Below, one piece after another: positions 1 through 6,436 of a DNA stretch of 8,306 nucleotides. Position numbers and translations under genes: made by a program. The notes below the pieces were generated by a model, which saw only the letters and a program-made list of their open reading frames with translations, had not been told where the DNA came from and searched no databases. The DNA is from Desulfobacteraceae bacterium (lineage in GTDB: Bacteria; Desulfobacterota; DSM-4660; Desulfatiglandales; Desulfatiglandaceae). The first letter of the stretch is position 1. Each line of letters begins with the position of its first letter. The DNA is taken from NCBI GenBank assembly GCA_030642205.1, contig DAOWOF010000092.1:1-8306 (forward strand), read 5' to 3'.

Positions 1-92
1 GATTGTATTTTTGAAGTTATTTTATCGAATACACTCGCTATATGGCATAAAAAATCGAATAGTTTTATTTCTGCAAGAGGCTCTAATAACAA

Positions 93-138
93 AATATCGG
101 ATCAGAATGGCAAATAAAGCCATCCATGATCCGATATT
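93..138 (-). terminator. Hairpin terminator after DUF1329 paralogue A
   Basis: A long stem-loop begins about 30 bp past the stop codon of the 170-1513 gene. The outer arms are 12 bp and perfectly complementary (93-104 with 127-138). A small internal loop follows, then an inner 5-bp stem (107-111 with 119-123) and a 7-nt loop. In the minus-strand RNA the stem is followed by a modest U-rich tail (UUGUUAUU). The position and strength fit an intrinsic terminator. The stem is symmetrical enough to act on the plus strand too. Bases 1-92 beyond it show no gene or signal. Confidence 0.75.
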
Positions 139-169
139 ATTAAAGATCTTTATATCGTTTCTATTAATT

Positions 170-1513
170 TTAGCGTGACAAAAATTCCTGTTTCAATCTA
201 TCCATCCTGAAATCATCTATAACAAATCCCTTACCGCCTGAATGTGAGAAAAGTACGGCTGAGATATGAGTTGTCACAATATCAAAGGCCCAATCATTAT
301 ACATAGTATAAAACCAGTTTTTATCCCTTCCCTGACTGATAAACTGAATAATCCAGTCACGGCCTTTTAGATCCCTATCAATAGAGTAACAGGCTGAATA
401 AAGCAAAGGATCTAAATATAATACCATTTCAGTCATATTAATAGGCTTTTTATAACTGGCTTTTATAACATAGCAATTACGCCTTTGGTAATACTGATCC
501 ATTCCATTAATATATCCTGAAGAACTATAATAACAATGGCTATGTCCTATAATAGGTATCAGCAATTCTTCTCTTCCAAGATAAGTCCAGTTAAATCTCG
601 TTAGGTTCCCTTCAAAACCTTCTGTTGTATCCCATGTCCAGTCCGCTCCTCCAGGCAACCTGTCCTGATGCTGAGATGTGGACATCCTTCTGACTCTACG
701 TATTGAAGGGATGTATATCCAAAAATCATCAGGTTTATCAGGATCATCATAGCGATAGTAAAGCGGAATTGTTCCACGTAGATTATAAGGGTGAAGATAT
801 GGTGTTACAAAAACAAAATCAAGATTCTGGGGATTTGGAGCATACGTACCATTTTTCGTATTAGCATCGTCTCTGTTTCTACCATGCAAAAGCATTCTTC
901 TGTTTATTACAGTATTATGCCTTACATGCTGCCTTCGGTCTATAAAGACAGGATTCATGGGCACAACCCGATCATTATCCTGAAATCTCTTAAAGTAATT
1001 CCATATTAATTTTACAGCAATCTTAGGATCATTTTCGTCTAAATCGTAAAAAGGGATTCCATATTTATAATTTCGAAGCCAATTCTTTTCATCAAGGTAT
1101 ACTTTTGTCTTATTTTTTTTTGATTGTTTTATGAATTTTTCCCAGTAATAACCCCTGGGTTTAATCGGCTCCCATGCAGTTTCGTTAATTCTTACAGAGC
1201 CCCATTTGGGGTTATTAAAGATATTATAAATTGGCTCAGGCAATAAATCCTTTATCTCTTCAAGCGGTCTCGCACGATACCCCCATGAGCTTATGATTTT
1301 TTGGTTTTCAGTTATTTCATTATAACCTCCTCTTGGAGGCTCGCATTTTAATATCCCCTTATTCCATTGAGGCAGAACTTTGGCAATATCTTCATCTACA
1401 TACCAGTCAGGATGCATTTCCAGACCGGTGCTAAAGGCTGCCCAAAGATTATTCTGAAAAAAAATAAAACAAATTAAGGTAAATATTAAAATAATCCATT
1501 TTTTTCTAATCAT
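170..1513 (-). CDS. DUF1329 family exported protein, paralogue A (LolA/LolB-like fold)
   Basis: A 447-residue protein. The frame is open upstream to 1576, but the ATG at 1511-1513 is preferred: it has GGAG/AAGG just upstream and opens directly on a signal peptide (MIRKK, hydrophobic core to about residue 20, likely cut after Leu-Trp-Ala25). There is no lipobox cysteine, so the product should be a soluble periplasmic protein. DUF1329 family signatures are clear: the IRRVRRMS motif (271-278), PGGADWTWDTTEGFEGN (287-303), the strand DQYYQRRNCYVIKASYK (339-355) and a C-terminal MYNDWAFDI (404-412). The family is generally placed with LolA/LolB-like lipid-binding folds and has no proven biochemical function. 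It is a tandem duplicate of the gene at 1642-2985, about 71% identical by hand count with no gaps. The least similar stretch is residues 183-210. Proximity to a fumarate-adding glycyl radical enzyme suggests binding of a hydrophobic substrate, which is inference. Confidence 0.9.
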   Translation of the reverse strand: MIRKKWIILIFTLICFIFFQNNLWAAFSTGLEMHPDWYVDEDIAKVLPQWNKGILKCEPPRGGYNEITENQKIISSWGYRARPLEEIKDLLPEPIYNIFNNPKWGSVRINETAWEPIKPRGYYWEKFIKQSKKNKTKVYLDEKNWLRNYKYGIPFYDLDENDPKIAVKLIWNYFKRFQDNDRVVPMNPVFIDRRQHVRHNTVINRRMLLHGRNRDDANTKNGTYAPNPQNLDFVFVTPYLHPYNLRGTIPLYYRYDDPDKPDDFWIYIPSIRRVRRMSTSQHQDRLPGGADWTWDTTEGFEGNLTRFNWTYLGREELLIPIIGHSHCYYSSSGYINGMDQYYQRRNCYVIKASYKKPINMTEMVLYLDPLLYSACYSIDRDLKGRDWIIQFISQGRDKNWFYTMYNDWAFDIVTTHISAVLFSHSGGKGFVIDDFRMDRLKQEFLSR

Positions 1514-1516
1514 ATT

Positions 1517-1524
1517 CCTTCTCC
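1517..1524 (-). promoter_or_regulatory. Ribosome binding site that fixes the start of paralogue A
   Basis: On the minus strand GGAGAAGG lies 3 nt before the ATG at 1511-1513, with its GGAG core 7 nt before it. It supports the 447-residue start over the longer frame, whose extra 21 residues would precede and spoil the signal peptide. Confidence 0.65.
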
Positions 1525-1596
1525 AATCAGTATTTTGTATTATGTAAAGAAATGCATTAAAATTAAACACAGTCAATTAATCAAGATAACATGAGC

Positions 1597-1630
1597 ATAC
1601 AGGATTCCAGCAAAAACAGGGCTCCTGTAT
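1597..1630 (-). terminator. Stem-loop between DUF1329 paralogues B and A
   Basis: Perfect 8-bp arms (ATACAGGA at 1597-1604, TCCTGTAT at 1623-1630) flank an 18-nt loop, starting 12 bp past the stop codon of paralogue B. There is no U-run on the minus-strand side; the plus-strand side is followed by TTTCT. It could be a weak terminator, or an mRNA stabiliser that sets the relative expression of B and A. The 128-bp intergenic stretch holds no other signal that I can support. Confidence 0.45.
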
Positions 1631-1641
1631 TTTCTCTAAGA

Positions 1642-2985
1642 TTAACGAGAGAGATATTCCTTCTTTAATTCATCCATTCTAAATTCATCAATTACCATCC
1701 CTTTCCCTCCACAATAAGCAAATTGGACTGCTGAAATATGGGTGGTTAAAATATCAAAGGCCCAGTCATTATACATATTATAAAACCAGTTTTTATCTCG
1801 TCCCTGGCTTATAAACTGAATAATCCAGTCTCGACCCTTTAAATCCCTGTCAATAGAATAACAAGATGAATAAAGATCGGGATCAATATATAATATCATT
1901 TCAGTCATATTTATAGGCCTTTTATAACTGGCTTTAATTACATAACAATTACGCCTTTGGTAATACTGATCCAGACCACAAATAAAGCCTGTAGGATTTA
2001 AATAGGCATGACTATGAGCCAAAACAGGCGTCAGCAATTCTTTTCTCCCAAGATAAGTCCAATTAAATCTTTGCACGTTTCCTTCAAAACCTTCAGTAGT
2101 ATCCCATGTCCAGTCAGCCCCTCCAGGCATCCTGTCCTGATGCTGTGCTACCGACATCCGTCTAATCCTTCTGATTGACGGGATATAAATCCAAAAATCA
2201 TCATCTTTATCCGAATCATTATATCGGAAATATACAGGGATGGTTCCACGAAGATTATAAGGAGAAAGAAAAGGAACAACGTAAATAAAATCATAATTTT
2301 TTGGATTATTCACATATAGTCCATCTTTGGTATGCCTATCAGCTCTATTTCTGTTGGAACAATGTAGTCTTTTGTTCACAAAAGACGTCATTCTTGCCCT
2401 GCCCCTTCGATCCTGATAAGCGGCAACCATAGTGCAATAACGGTCATTGTCCTGGATTCTCTTAAGAAAATTCCATATTATTTTTACCGCAATTTTTGGA
2501 TCCTTTTCATCTAATTCATAAAAAGGAATTCCATATTTATAGTTTCGAAGCCAATTTTTTTCATCAAGGTATACTTCTGTTGTATTCCTTTTCGATTGAG
2601 CAATGAATTTTTCCCATATAACGCCTCTAGGCTTGGCAGCCTCCCAGGATGTTTCATTAACTCTAACTGTTCCCCATCTAGGATTGGTATAAATATTATA
2701 GATAGGCTCAGGCAATAAGTCCTTTATCTCTTCCATTGGCCTTGCCTTATAGCCCCATGAAGTAATAATCTTCTGTTTATCAACTAGTTCATTATATCCT
2801 CCTATTGGGGGGGCACATTTCATTAAACCTTTATTCCATACGGGCACTATTTTAGAGATTTCTTCATCGACATACCAATTGGGATCCTCTGGTAAGCCAG
2901 TACTAAAAACCGCCCAAAGATTTGTATTAAAAAAAAGAATCAACACTGAACACATTACAAATATAAACCATTTCTTATTCCCCAT
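1642..2985 (-). CDS. DUF1329 family exported protein, paralogue B (LolA/LolB-like fold)
   Basis: A 447-residue protein. The frame extends to a TTG at 3016-3018, but the ATG at 2983-2985 is chosen because GGTGGGGG sits 5 nt upstream and the product then begins with a normal signal peptide (MGNKKW, hydrophobic to about residue 20, likely cut after Leu-Trp-Ala25). It carries the same family blocks as paralogue A at identical positions: IRRIRRMS 271-278, PGGADWTWDTTEGFEGN 287-303, the QYYQRRNCYVIKASYK strand at 340-355, and MYNDWAFDI 404-412. Divergence from A is concentrated at residues 183-210, 321-336 and 421-426. Extra cysteines absent from A lie at 184, 209, 336 and 425. It follows the glycyl radical enzyme gene by 183 bp, with a strong hairpin and an inverted repeat between, so it may have its own promoter. 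A periplasmic carrier or binding role for a hydrophobic compound is inferred from fold family and neighbours. Confidence 0.9.
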   Translation of the reverse strand: MGNKKWFIFVMCSVLILFFNTNLWAVFSTGLPEDPNWYVDEEISKIVPVWNKGLMKCAPPIGGYNELVDKQKIITSWGYKARPMEEIKDLLPEPIYNIYTNPRWGTVRVNETSWEAAKPRGVIWEKFIAQSKRNTTEVYLDEKNWLRNYKYGIPFYELDEKDPKIAVKIIWNFLKRIQDNDRYCTMVAAYQDRRGRARMTSFVNKRLHCSNRNRADRHTKDGLYVNNPKNYDFIYVVPFLSPYNLRGTIPVYFRYNDSDKDDDFWIYIPSIRRIRRMSVAQHQDRMPGGADWTWDTTEGFEGNVQRFNWTYLGRKELLTPVLAHSHAYLNPTGFICGLDQYYQRRNCYVIKASYKRPINMTEMILYIDPDLYSSCYSIDRDLKGRDWIIQFISQGRDKNWFYNMYNDWAFDILTTHISAVQFAYCGGKGMVIDEFRMDELKKEYLSR

Positions 2986-2990
2986 TTTAT

Positions 2991-2998
2991 CCCCCACC
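2991..2998 (-). promoter_or_regulatory. Ribosome binding site that fixes the start of paralogue B
   Basis: GGTGGGGG on the minus strand lies 5 nt before the ATG at 2983-2985. The alternative TTG start at 3016-3018 would add 11 residues before the signal peptide and has no Shine-Dalgarno sequence. Confidence 0.6.
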
Positions 2999-3065
2999 AG
3001 AACTTTGTTTAAAGACAAGAAAATATAAAAATATTTTTTATGGATTTATTTCTAGTTACTAAAGT

Positions 3066-3086
3066 GTCTGAAGTTACATTTCAGAC
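3066..3086. promoter_or_regulatory. Inverted repeat GTCTGAA-N7-TTCAGAC upstream of paralogue B
   Basis: A perfect 7-bp inverted repeat with a 7-nt spacer lies about 80 bp upstream of the ATG of paralogue B. With a small internal loop the arms extend by AAAG/CTTT to 3061-3092. No U-run follows on either strand, and the GRE gene already has its own stronger hairpin at 3130-3165. An operator site for a dimeric regulator is therefore as likely as a second terminator. No regulator gene is present in the window. Confidence 0.35.
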
Positions 3087-3129
3087 CCCTTTATGGATAA
3101 ACTTAGTAAATCAAAGAGCTTTCTTTAAA

Positions 3130-3165
3130 AATATCAGGATAACAGATAGCTGCTATCCTGATATT
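3130..3165 (-). terminator. Hairpin terminator after the glycyl radical enzyme gene
   Basis: Perfect 12-bp arms (AATATCAGGATA at 3130-3141, TATCCTGATATT at 3154-3165) flank a 12-nt loop that can form an extra CAG/CTG pairing. The stem begins 3 nt past the stop codon. On the minus-strand RNA it is followed by UUUAAAG, a short U-tract. It probably ends or attenuates the GRE transcript before paralogue B. The outermost arms share AATATC/GATATT with the terminator at 93-138. Confidence 0.75.
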
Positions 3166-3168
3166 AGA

Positions 3169-5697
3169 CTATAGTTCGTGATCAACTCGTGCGATAACCG
3201 CATCCTGTACAAATTCAGGCAAATCAGTAAAATAAGCGCTATATCCTGAAATTCTTACTGCCAAAAAGGGATAATTATCAGGATTGGATTTAGCATCTAC
3301 CAGGATATCTTTGGATATAAGATTATATTGCAATTGATCCATTCCTCCTTCAAGGCCAGCAAGTGTATAATCAAACATTTTATTTAGTCCGGCCTCCCCT
3401 TTAACTGAGTTATAATCGAATTTTTGATTATAGATCCAGGCCTTGAATTGTGTTTGATCAATTTTCATAGCTGATGCCATTCTATCCCATGGCCCGCCTT
3501 TATCAAATTCCGCATGGGGATTTATACCCCCGTCACACAAAGGCTCTCCTCTCTTTCTTCCATTCGGCATTGCGCCACTGAAAAAAACAAGATGATACAT
3601 TAGAGTCACAACCAAAGCATTCATCAGACCAGCAGGTTGTCCTTGCAAATCAAGCATCTTTTTTCCTACATCAGTAGTGTCAACAGTTGCTCTGGCAAAA
3701 ATATCATCCACATAATCATCATTATTTCCAAATTTAGGTGCTTCTTTAAAATCTTTACGCATCTCATCATAACCATTCCATTCGGCTTTAATGGCTTCTA
3801 CAAGTTGTTTCATAGTGTATTTCTTTTTATCATAGATCCAATATTTGACCGCTGCCAGAGAATCAATTAAATCAACCCACCCAGGACAATTATTAAAGCT
3901 GAGCCAAGGCGCGTCAGTATGCATGATATCCCTGCCCTCCTTTACACTTTTTTCATACAAGATACTAAGAAAGGGCCTTCTGATTATCTTCTGATAATAT
4001 TCGTCCACCACACTTCTTAAATTAATTCCCGTTCGAACAAAGTACTCCCACTGCGTAAGCCATGCTTGATAAAAGTCCTCATAATTATTAAAGGTTAGGG
4101 GATCTCCAGACTCAATCATATGGACAAATTCATAACCAGGTTCCGGATCCCTGCCGTTAAAAAGAGTGAACTCCATCGTTTTAAGGACATTTACTGTCCT
4201 TGCCGCTCGTCTTTGAGCTCCTTTGGAATTAATAGTGACTCCTGGGGTATTACATCCAACTATTGCCCAGCTTCTTGCTTCTTCAAGAGAAACCAGGTCA
4301 GGGTAATGCTGCAGCATTCCCGCAATAGCAGTCGTATCATTTCGTAAGGAGGGGGAACCCATTCCTGTTCTCATTACTTCAACTACTCGTTTTAAATTAT
4401 TTTTATCAAATTTTGGATGCCAACGAACCTTAACATCCGGAAAGTGTAACCGGTATCCATCTATTACATCCAGTATCAACATGGTCAGGTCATTTGTAGC
4501 ATCACTGCCATCCGCCTTTTGGCCTCCAATTGTCAAAACTGAAAAATCCCTGGCGCCCATCCCAACTGTCCTTGCATGTTCAAGAGATGCCGGCAATCCA
4601 AACTCGTGGTATTTCAGGAAATAAAAAGCAACTAGATCAGCGGCTTTTTCTCTGCTTAGTGTCTTGTCAATCAGTACATCTTTTTCATACCAATCCCACC
4701 ACATCCAATCTGGACGGATAGGTGTACTATGGCAGGCATGCTCTATAAGATAATAGCCCAGAAAAGAAAACCAATGGAATTGCATCATCTCATAAAAAGT
4801 TCTGGGAGGATTTTCTGCAATCCATTCGCAAATATTTGCCAATGTATCAAGACGTTCTCTTTCCTTGGGATCACTCTCATTTTCTGCTAGTTTTTTTGAA
4901 TAATCTCCATGTCTTTTAATCCAGCGAATAGCTGCTTCGGCTGTAATTATGGATGCCCTGCAATCATTTATTCGATGACTAAGATCAACAAACTTTTCGC
5001 CAGTACCTGCATCCATTTCCTTTTCCAAGCGCTCAATGGTTTTTTCCATCTCATGGATGAGTTTTCTGTAACCAAGTTTCATATACCATTTATGGTCAGG
5101 AGTAGCCCTGAATCCCGATCCTCCAGGTATCTCCCAATATCGCCAGGCACCTTCAATAAACATTTTATAATGCATAGCACTCATATAAGGTTTCATGGCA
5201 AAAACGATATTCCAACGATTGCAAAATTCTGCTATGTCATTAAACAGTTCTTGCGAGATAAGTTGTTTTTTTCCATCTTCCCATACATAAGCCATATCAT
5301 TTTGAGCAAATTCCTCAAAAGTAAACCAGACATCTCCTCTTGGATCAAAGGGCATTCCATGGGGATCATTTCCCCAATTTCCTATAAGTAATTCCCTTTG
5401 TCTTATAACGATGTTTTGTGTATCAAGATATCGTTTAAAGACCTCTGCATGTAAATCGCCTATGCTGCCTGAAGGATTCTCACGGTAAACATCACAAACA
5501 ATTTTTGATTTAGAACAATCCAGATAAGCACCAGGATCGGTATATCCTCTTATTGTTAATGCTTTATCAGCAGTTTGATTATTTCTAAAAAACCACGTAT
5601 CAGGAGTAACGACCTTCCATCCCCTTTCAGTTGGATTGCCCTGTTTTTTGAATTCAATACCTGCTTTTTTCGGATCAACCGCAAATTCAGTACTCAT
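3169..5697 (-). CDS. Glycyl radical enzyme, X-succinate synthase type (fumarate-adding, catalytic alpha subunit)
   Basis: An 842-residue member of the pyruvate formate-lyase/glycyl radical family. The ATG at 5695-5697 follows GGGAGG by 5 nt. Visible family features are IGGQKADGSDATNDLT (390-405), the active-site cysteine Cys482 in AIVGCNTPG, PNGRKRGEPLCDGG (711-724), and the C-terminal radical loop VRISGYSAYF (814-823) with Gly818. Arg497 lies 15 residues after the cysteine. The Cys-Arg and Cys-Gly distances (15 and 336) equal those of the benzylsuccinate synthase alpha subunit (Cys493, Arg508, Gly829), where the arginine holds fumarate. Pyruvate formate-lyase has a cysteine pair and a shorter distance. 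I infer cytoplasmic radical addition of a hydrocarbon or methyl-aromatic to fumarate, giving a substituted succinate. Whether it is the benzyl-, alkyl- or naphthylmethyl-type cannot be decided, so no symbol is given. The activase and the small Fe-S subunits are not encoded nearby. Flanking DUF1329 genes suggest a linked role in substrate handling. Confidence 0.85.
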   Translation of the reverse strand: MSTEFAVDPKKAGIEFKKQGNPTERGWKVVTPDTWFFRNNQTADKALTIRGYTDPGAYLDCSKSKIVCDVYRENPSGSIGDLHAEVFKRYLDTQNIVIRQRELLIGNWGNDPHGMPFDPRGDVWFTFEEFAQNDMAYVWEDGKKQLISQELFNDIAEFCNRWNIVFAMKPYMSAMHYKMFIEGAWRYWEIPGGSGFRATPDHKWYMKLGYRKLIHEMEKTIERLEKEMDAGTGEKFVDLSHRINDCRASIITAEAAIRWIKRHGDYSKKLAENESDPKERERLDTLANICEWIAENPPRTFYEMMQFHWFSFLGYYLIEHACHSTPIRPDWMWWDWYEKDVLIDKTLSREKAADLVAFYFLKYHEFGLPASLEHARTVGMGARDFSVLTIGGQKADGSDATNDLTMLILDVIDGYRLHFPDVKVRWHPKFDKNNLKRVVEVMRTGMGSPSLRNDTTAIAGMLQHYPDLVSLEEARSWAIVGCNTPGVTINSKGAQRRAARTVNVLKTMEFTLFNGRDPEPGYEFVHMIESGDPLTFNNYEDFYQAWLTQWEYFVRTGINLRSVVDEYYQKIIRRPFLSILYEKSVKEGRDIMHTDAPWLSFNNCPGWVDLIDSLAAVKYWIYDKKKYTMKQLVEAIKAEWNGYDEMRKDFKEAPKFGNNDDYVDDIFARATVDTTDVGKKMLDLQGQPAGLMNALVVTLMYHLVFFSGAMPNGRKRGEPLCDGGINPHAEFDKGGPWDRMASAMKIDQTQFKAWIYNQKFDYNSVKGEAGLNKMFDYTLAGLEGGMDQLQYNLISKDILVDAKSNPDNYPFLAVRISGYSAYFTDLPEFVQDAVIARVDHEL

Positions 5698-5829
5698 CTT
5701 TTCCTCCCTTTGATAAATGTTGATAATTTTTGGTTTATGTCTTGTAATTCTGCAATTTTTAAAAGATGGAATAACACGGCAATTGCTGAAACAGTTTATA
5801 AGAGCATTTTAATATAGAGGTTCTCGATC

Positions 5830-5858
5830 TATATAATAAAGGACTTTTGCTGGAACAA
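5830..5858 (-). promoter_or_regulatory. Candidate sigma70-type promoter of the glycyl radical enzyme gene
   Basis: On the minus strand TTGTTC (5853-5858) is separated by 17 nt from TATATA (5830-5835), about 130 bp upstream of the GRE start codon. The matches to consensus are partial and the region is very AT-rich, so chance is a real possibility. I found no convincing sigma54 -24/-12 pair in the gap. A short inverted repeat (CTTCTT 5882-5887, AAGAAG 5897-5902) lies just upstream and could bind a regulator. Confidence 0.25.
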
Positions 5859-6263
5859 TGAAATTAAAAAAGGGAGAACACCTTCTTCTATAGCTAAAGA
5901 AGATAGTGTAGTATAAAAGGCTCATTCATTGAGAAATCTTTTTTAATCACACTAGGATAATTAAATCAATTGAGTGTTATCTATTAAAAATTATTGCAAA
6001 AAGAATAAGTTAATGGGTGATAGATTATCGTAATGATATGATGGTTTGTTTACTTGGTTATATAAGGTTTATCAACAAGGAACTTTAGATAATGCCAAAT
6101 GAAAACTGATTTAAAGCTATAGAAAGATTTAAATAATTAGAAAAGTATTTATTGAATTATATATATATTCAAGCATATTTTAAATCATTATGCAAGTATT
6201 TTTTATAAAACAGAATTATACCCTAAAATAAAAGTCTGGAAGGAAAAGAAATTACTGGAAAGT
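5859..6263. other. AT-rich non-coding leader region between paralogue C and the glycyl radical enzyme gene
   Basis: This is the main part of the roughly 740-bp gap between the two genes. Stops are frequent in all frames and I find no supported open frame of useful length. In particular there is no small cysteine-rich subunit of the BssB/BssC kind. The visible structure is the inverted repeat at 5882-5902 and an AT palindrome TTGAAT-N9-ATTCAA at 6152-6172. The length suggests a long 5' regulatory region for the GRE gene, or a relic of lost genes; the sequence does not decide. Confidence 0.5.
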
Positions 6264-6341
6264 CCCTGATAAGTCATAAAGGCTTAATAGCCTGGCTATT
6301 GCAAACTCACTGAGCAACGTAGATGTGATGTTCAGTCAGGG
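6264..6341. repeat. Cluster of small palindromes bounded by CCCTGA/TCAGGG
   Basis: A 78-bp segment has inverted ends (CCCTGA 6264-6269, TCAGGG 6336-6341). Inside is a near-perfect palindrome AATAGCC-T-GGCTATT (6286-6300), with an overlapping GGCT/AGCC hairpin and CTCA-C-TGAG nearby. It is visibly richer in G+C than the AT-rich stretch to its left. It could be an operator cluster, a REP-like element or the relic of a small non-autonomous insertion. I see no target-site duplication. Confidence 0.3.
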
Positions 6342-6386
6342 TTATTGAAAAATCGAAATTTGCGTCCTTCAGAGGTATTGCAGGAT

Positions 6387-6413
6387 AGGGGCCCATAAGT
6401 TTCATGAGCCCCT
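6387..6413 (-). terminator. G+C-rich hairpin after DUF1329 paralogue C
   Basis: Ten-base arms (6387-6396 and 6404-6413) flank a 7-nt loop, 23 bp past the stop codon. The one non-Watson-Crick position is a G-U wobble in the minus-strand RNA but a C-A mismatch in the plus-strand RNA, so the structure fits minus-strand transcription. No U-run follows, so it may be a Rho-assisted or partial terminator, or it may stabilise the 3' end of the mRNA. Confidence 0.55.
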
Positions 6414-6436
6414 TATTTCCTATACAGAAGCAGAAT

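Noticed and set aside
1514..1576. N-terminal extension of paralogue A to a longer frame
   Set aside because: The extra 21 residues precede a complete signal peptide, and the internal ATG at 1511-1513 has the better ribosome binding site.
2986..3018. TTG start 11 codons upstream for paralogue B
   Set aside because: No Shine-Dalgarno sequence lies before it, and it would overlap the one that serves the ATG at 2983-2985.
4909..5391. Plus-strand open frame of 160 codons
   Set aside because: It lies wholly within the glycyl radical enzyme gene on the opposite strand, has no Shine-Dalgarno support and its translation resembles no family. It is an antisense shadow.
3169..5697. Assignment as pyruvate formate-lyase, choline or glycerol glycyl radical lyase
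   Set aside because: There is a single cysteine rather than the PflB Cys-Cys pair, the Cys-Gly distance is 336, and Arg sits at Cys+15 as in benzylsuccinate synthase.
5698..6436. A BssC-like small subunit gene upstream of the enzyme
   Set aside because: Stops are dense in all three minus-strand frames in the parts examined, and no cluster of cysteine codons is present.
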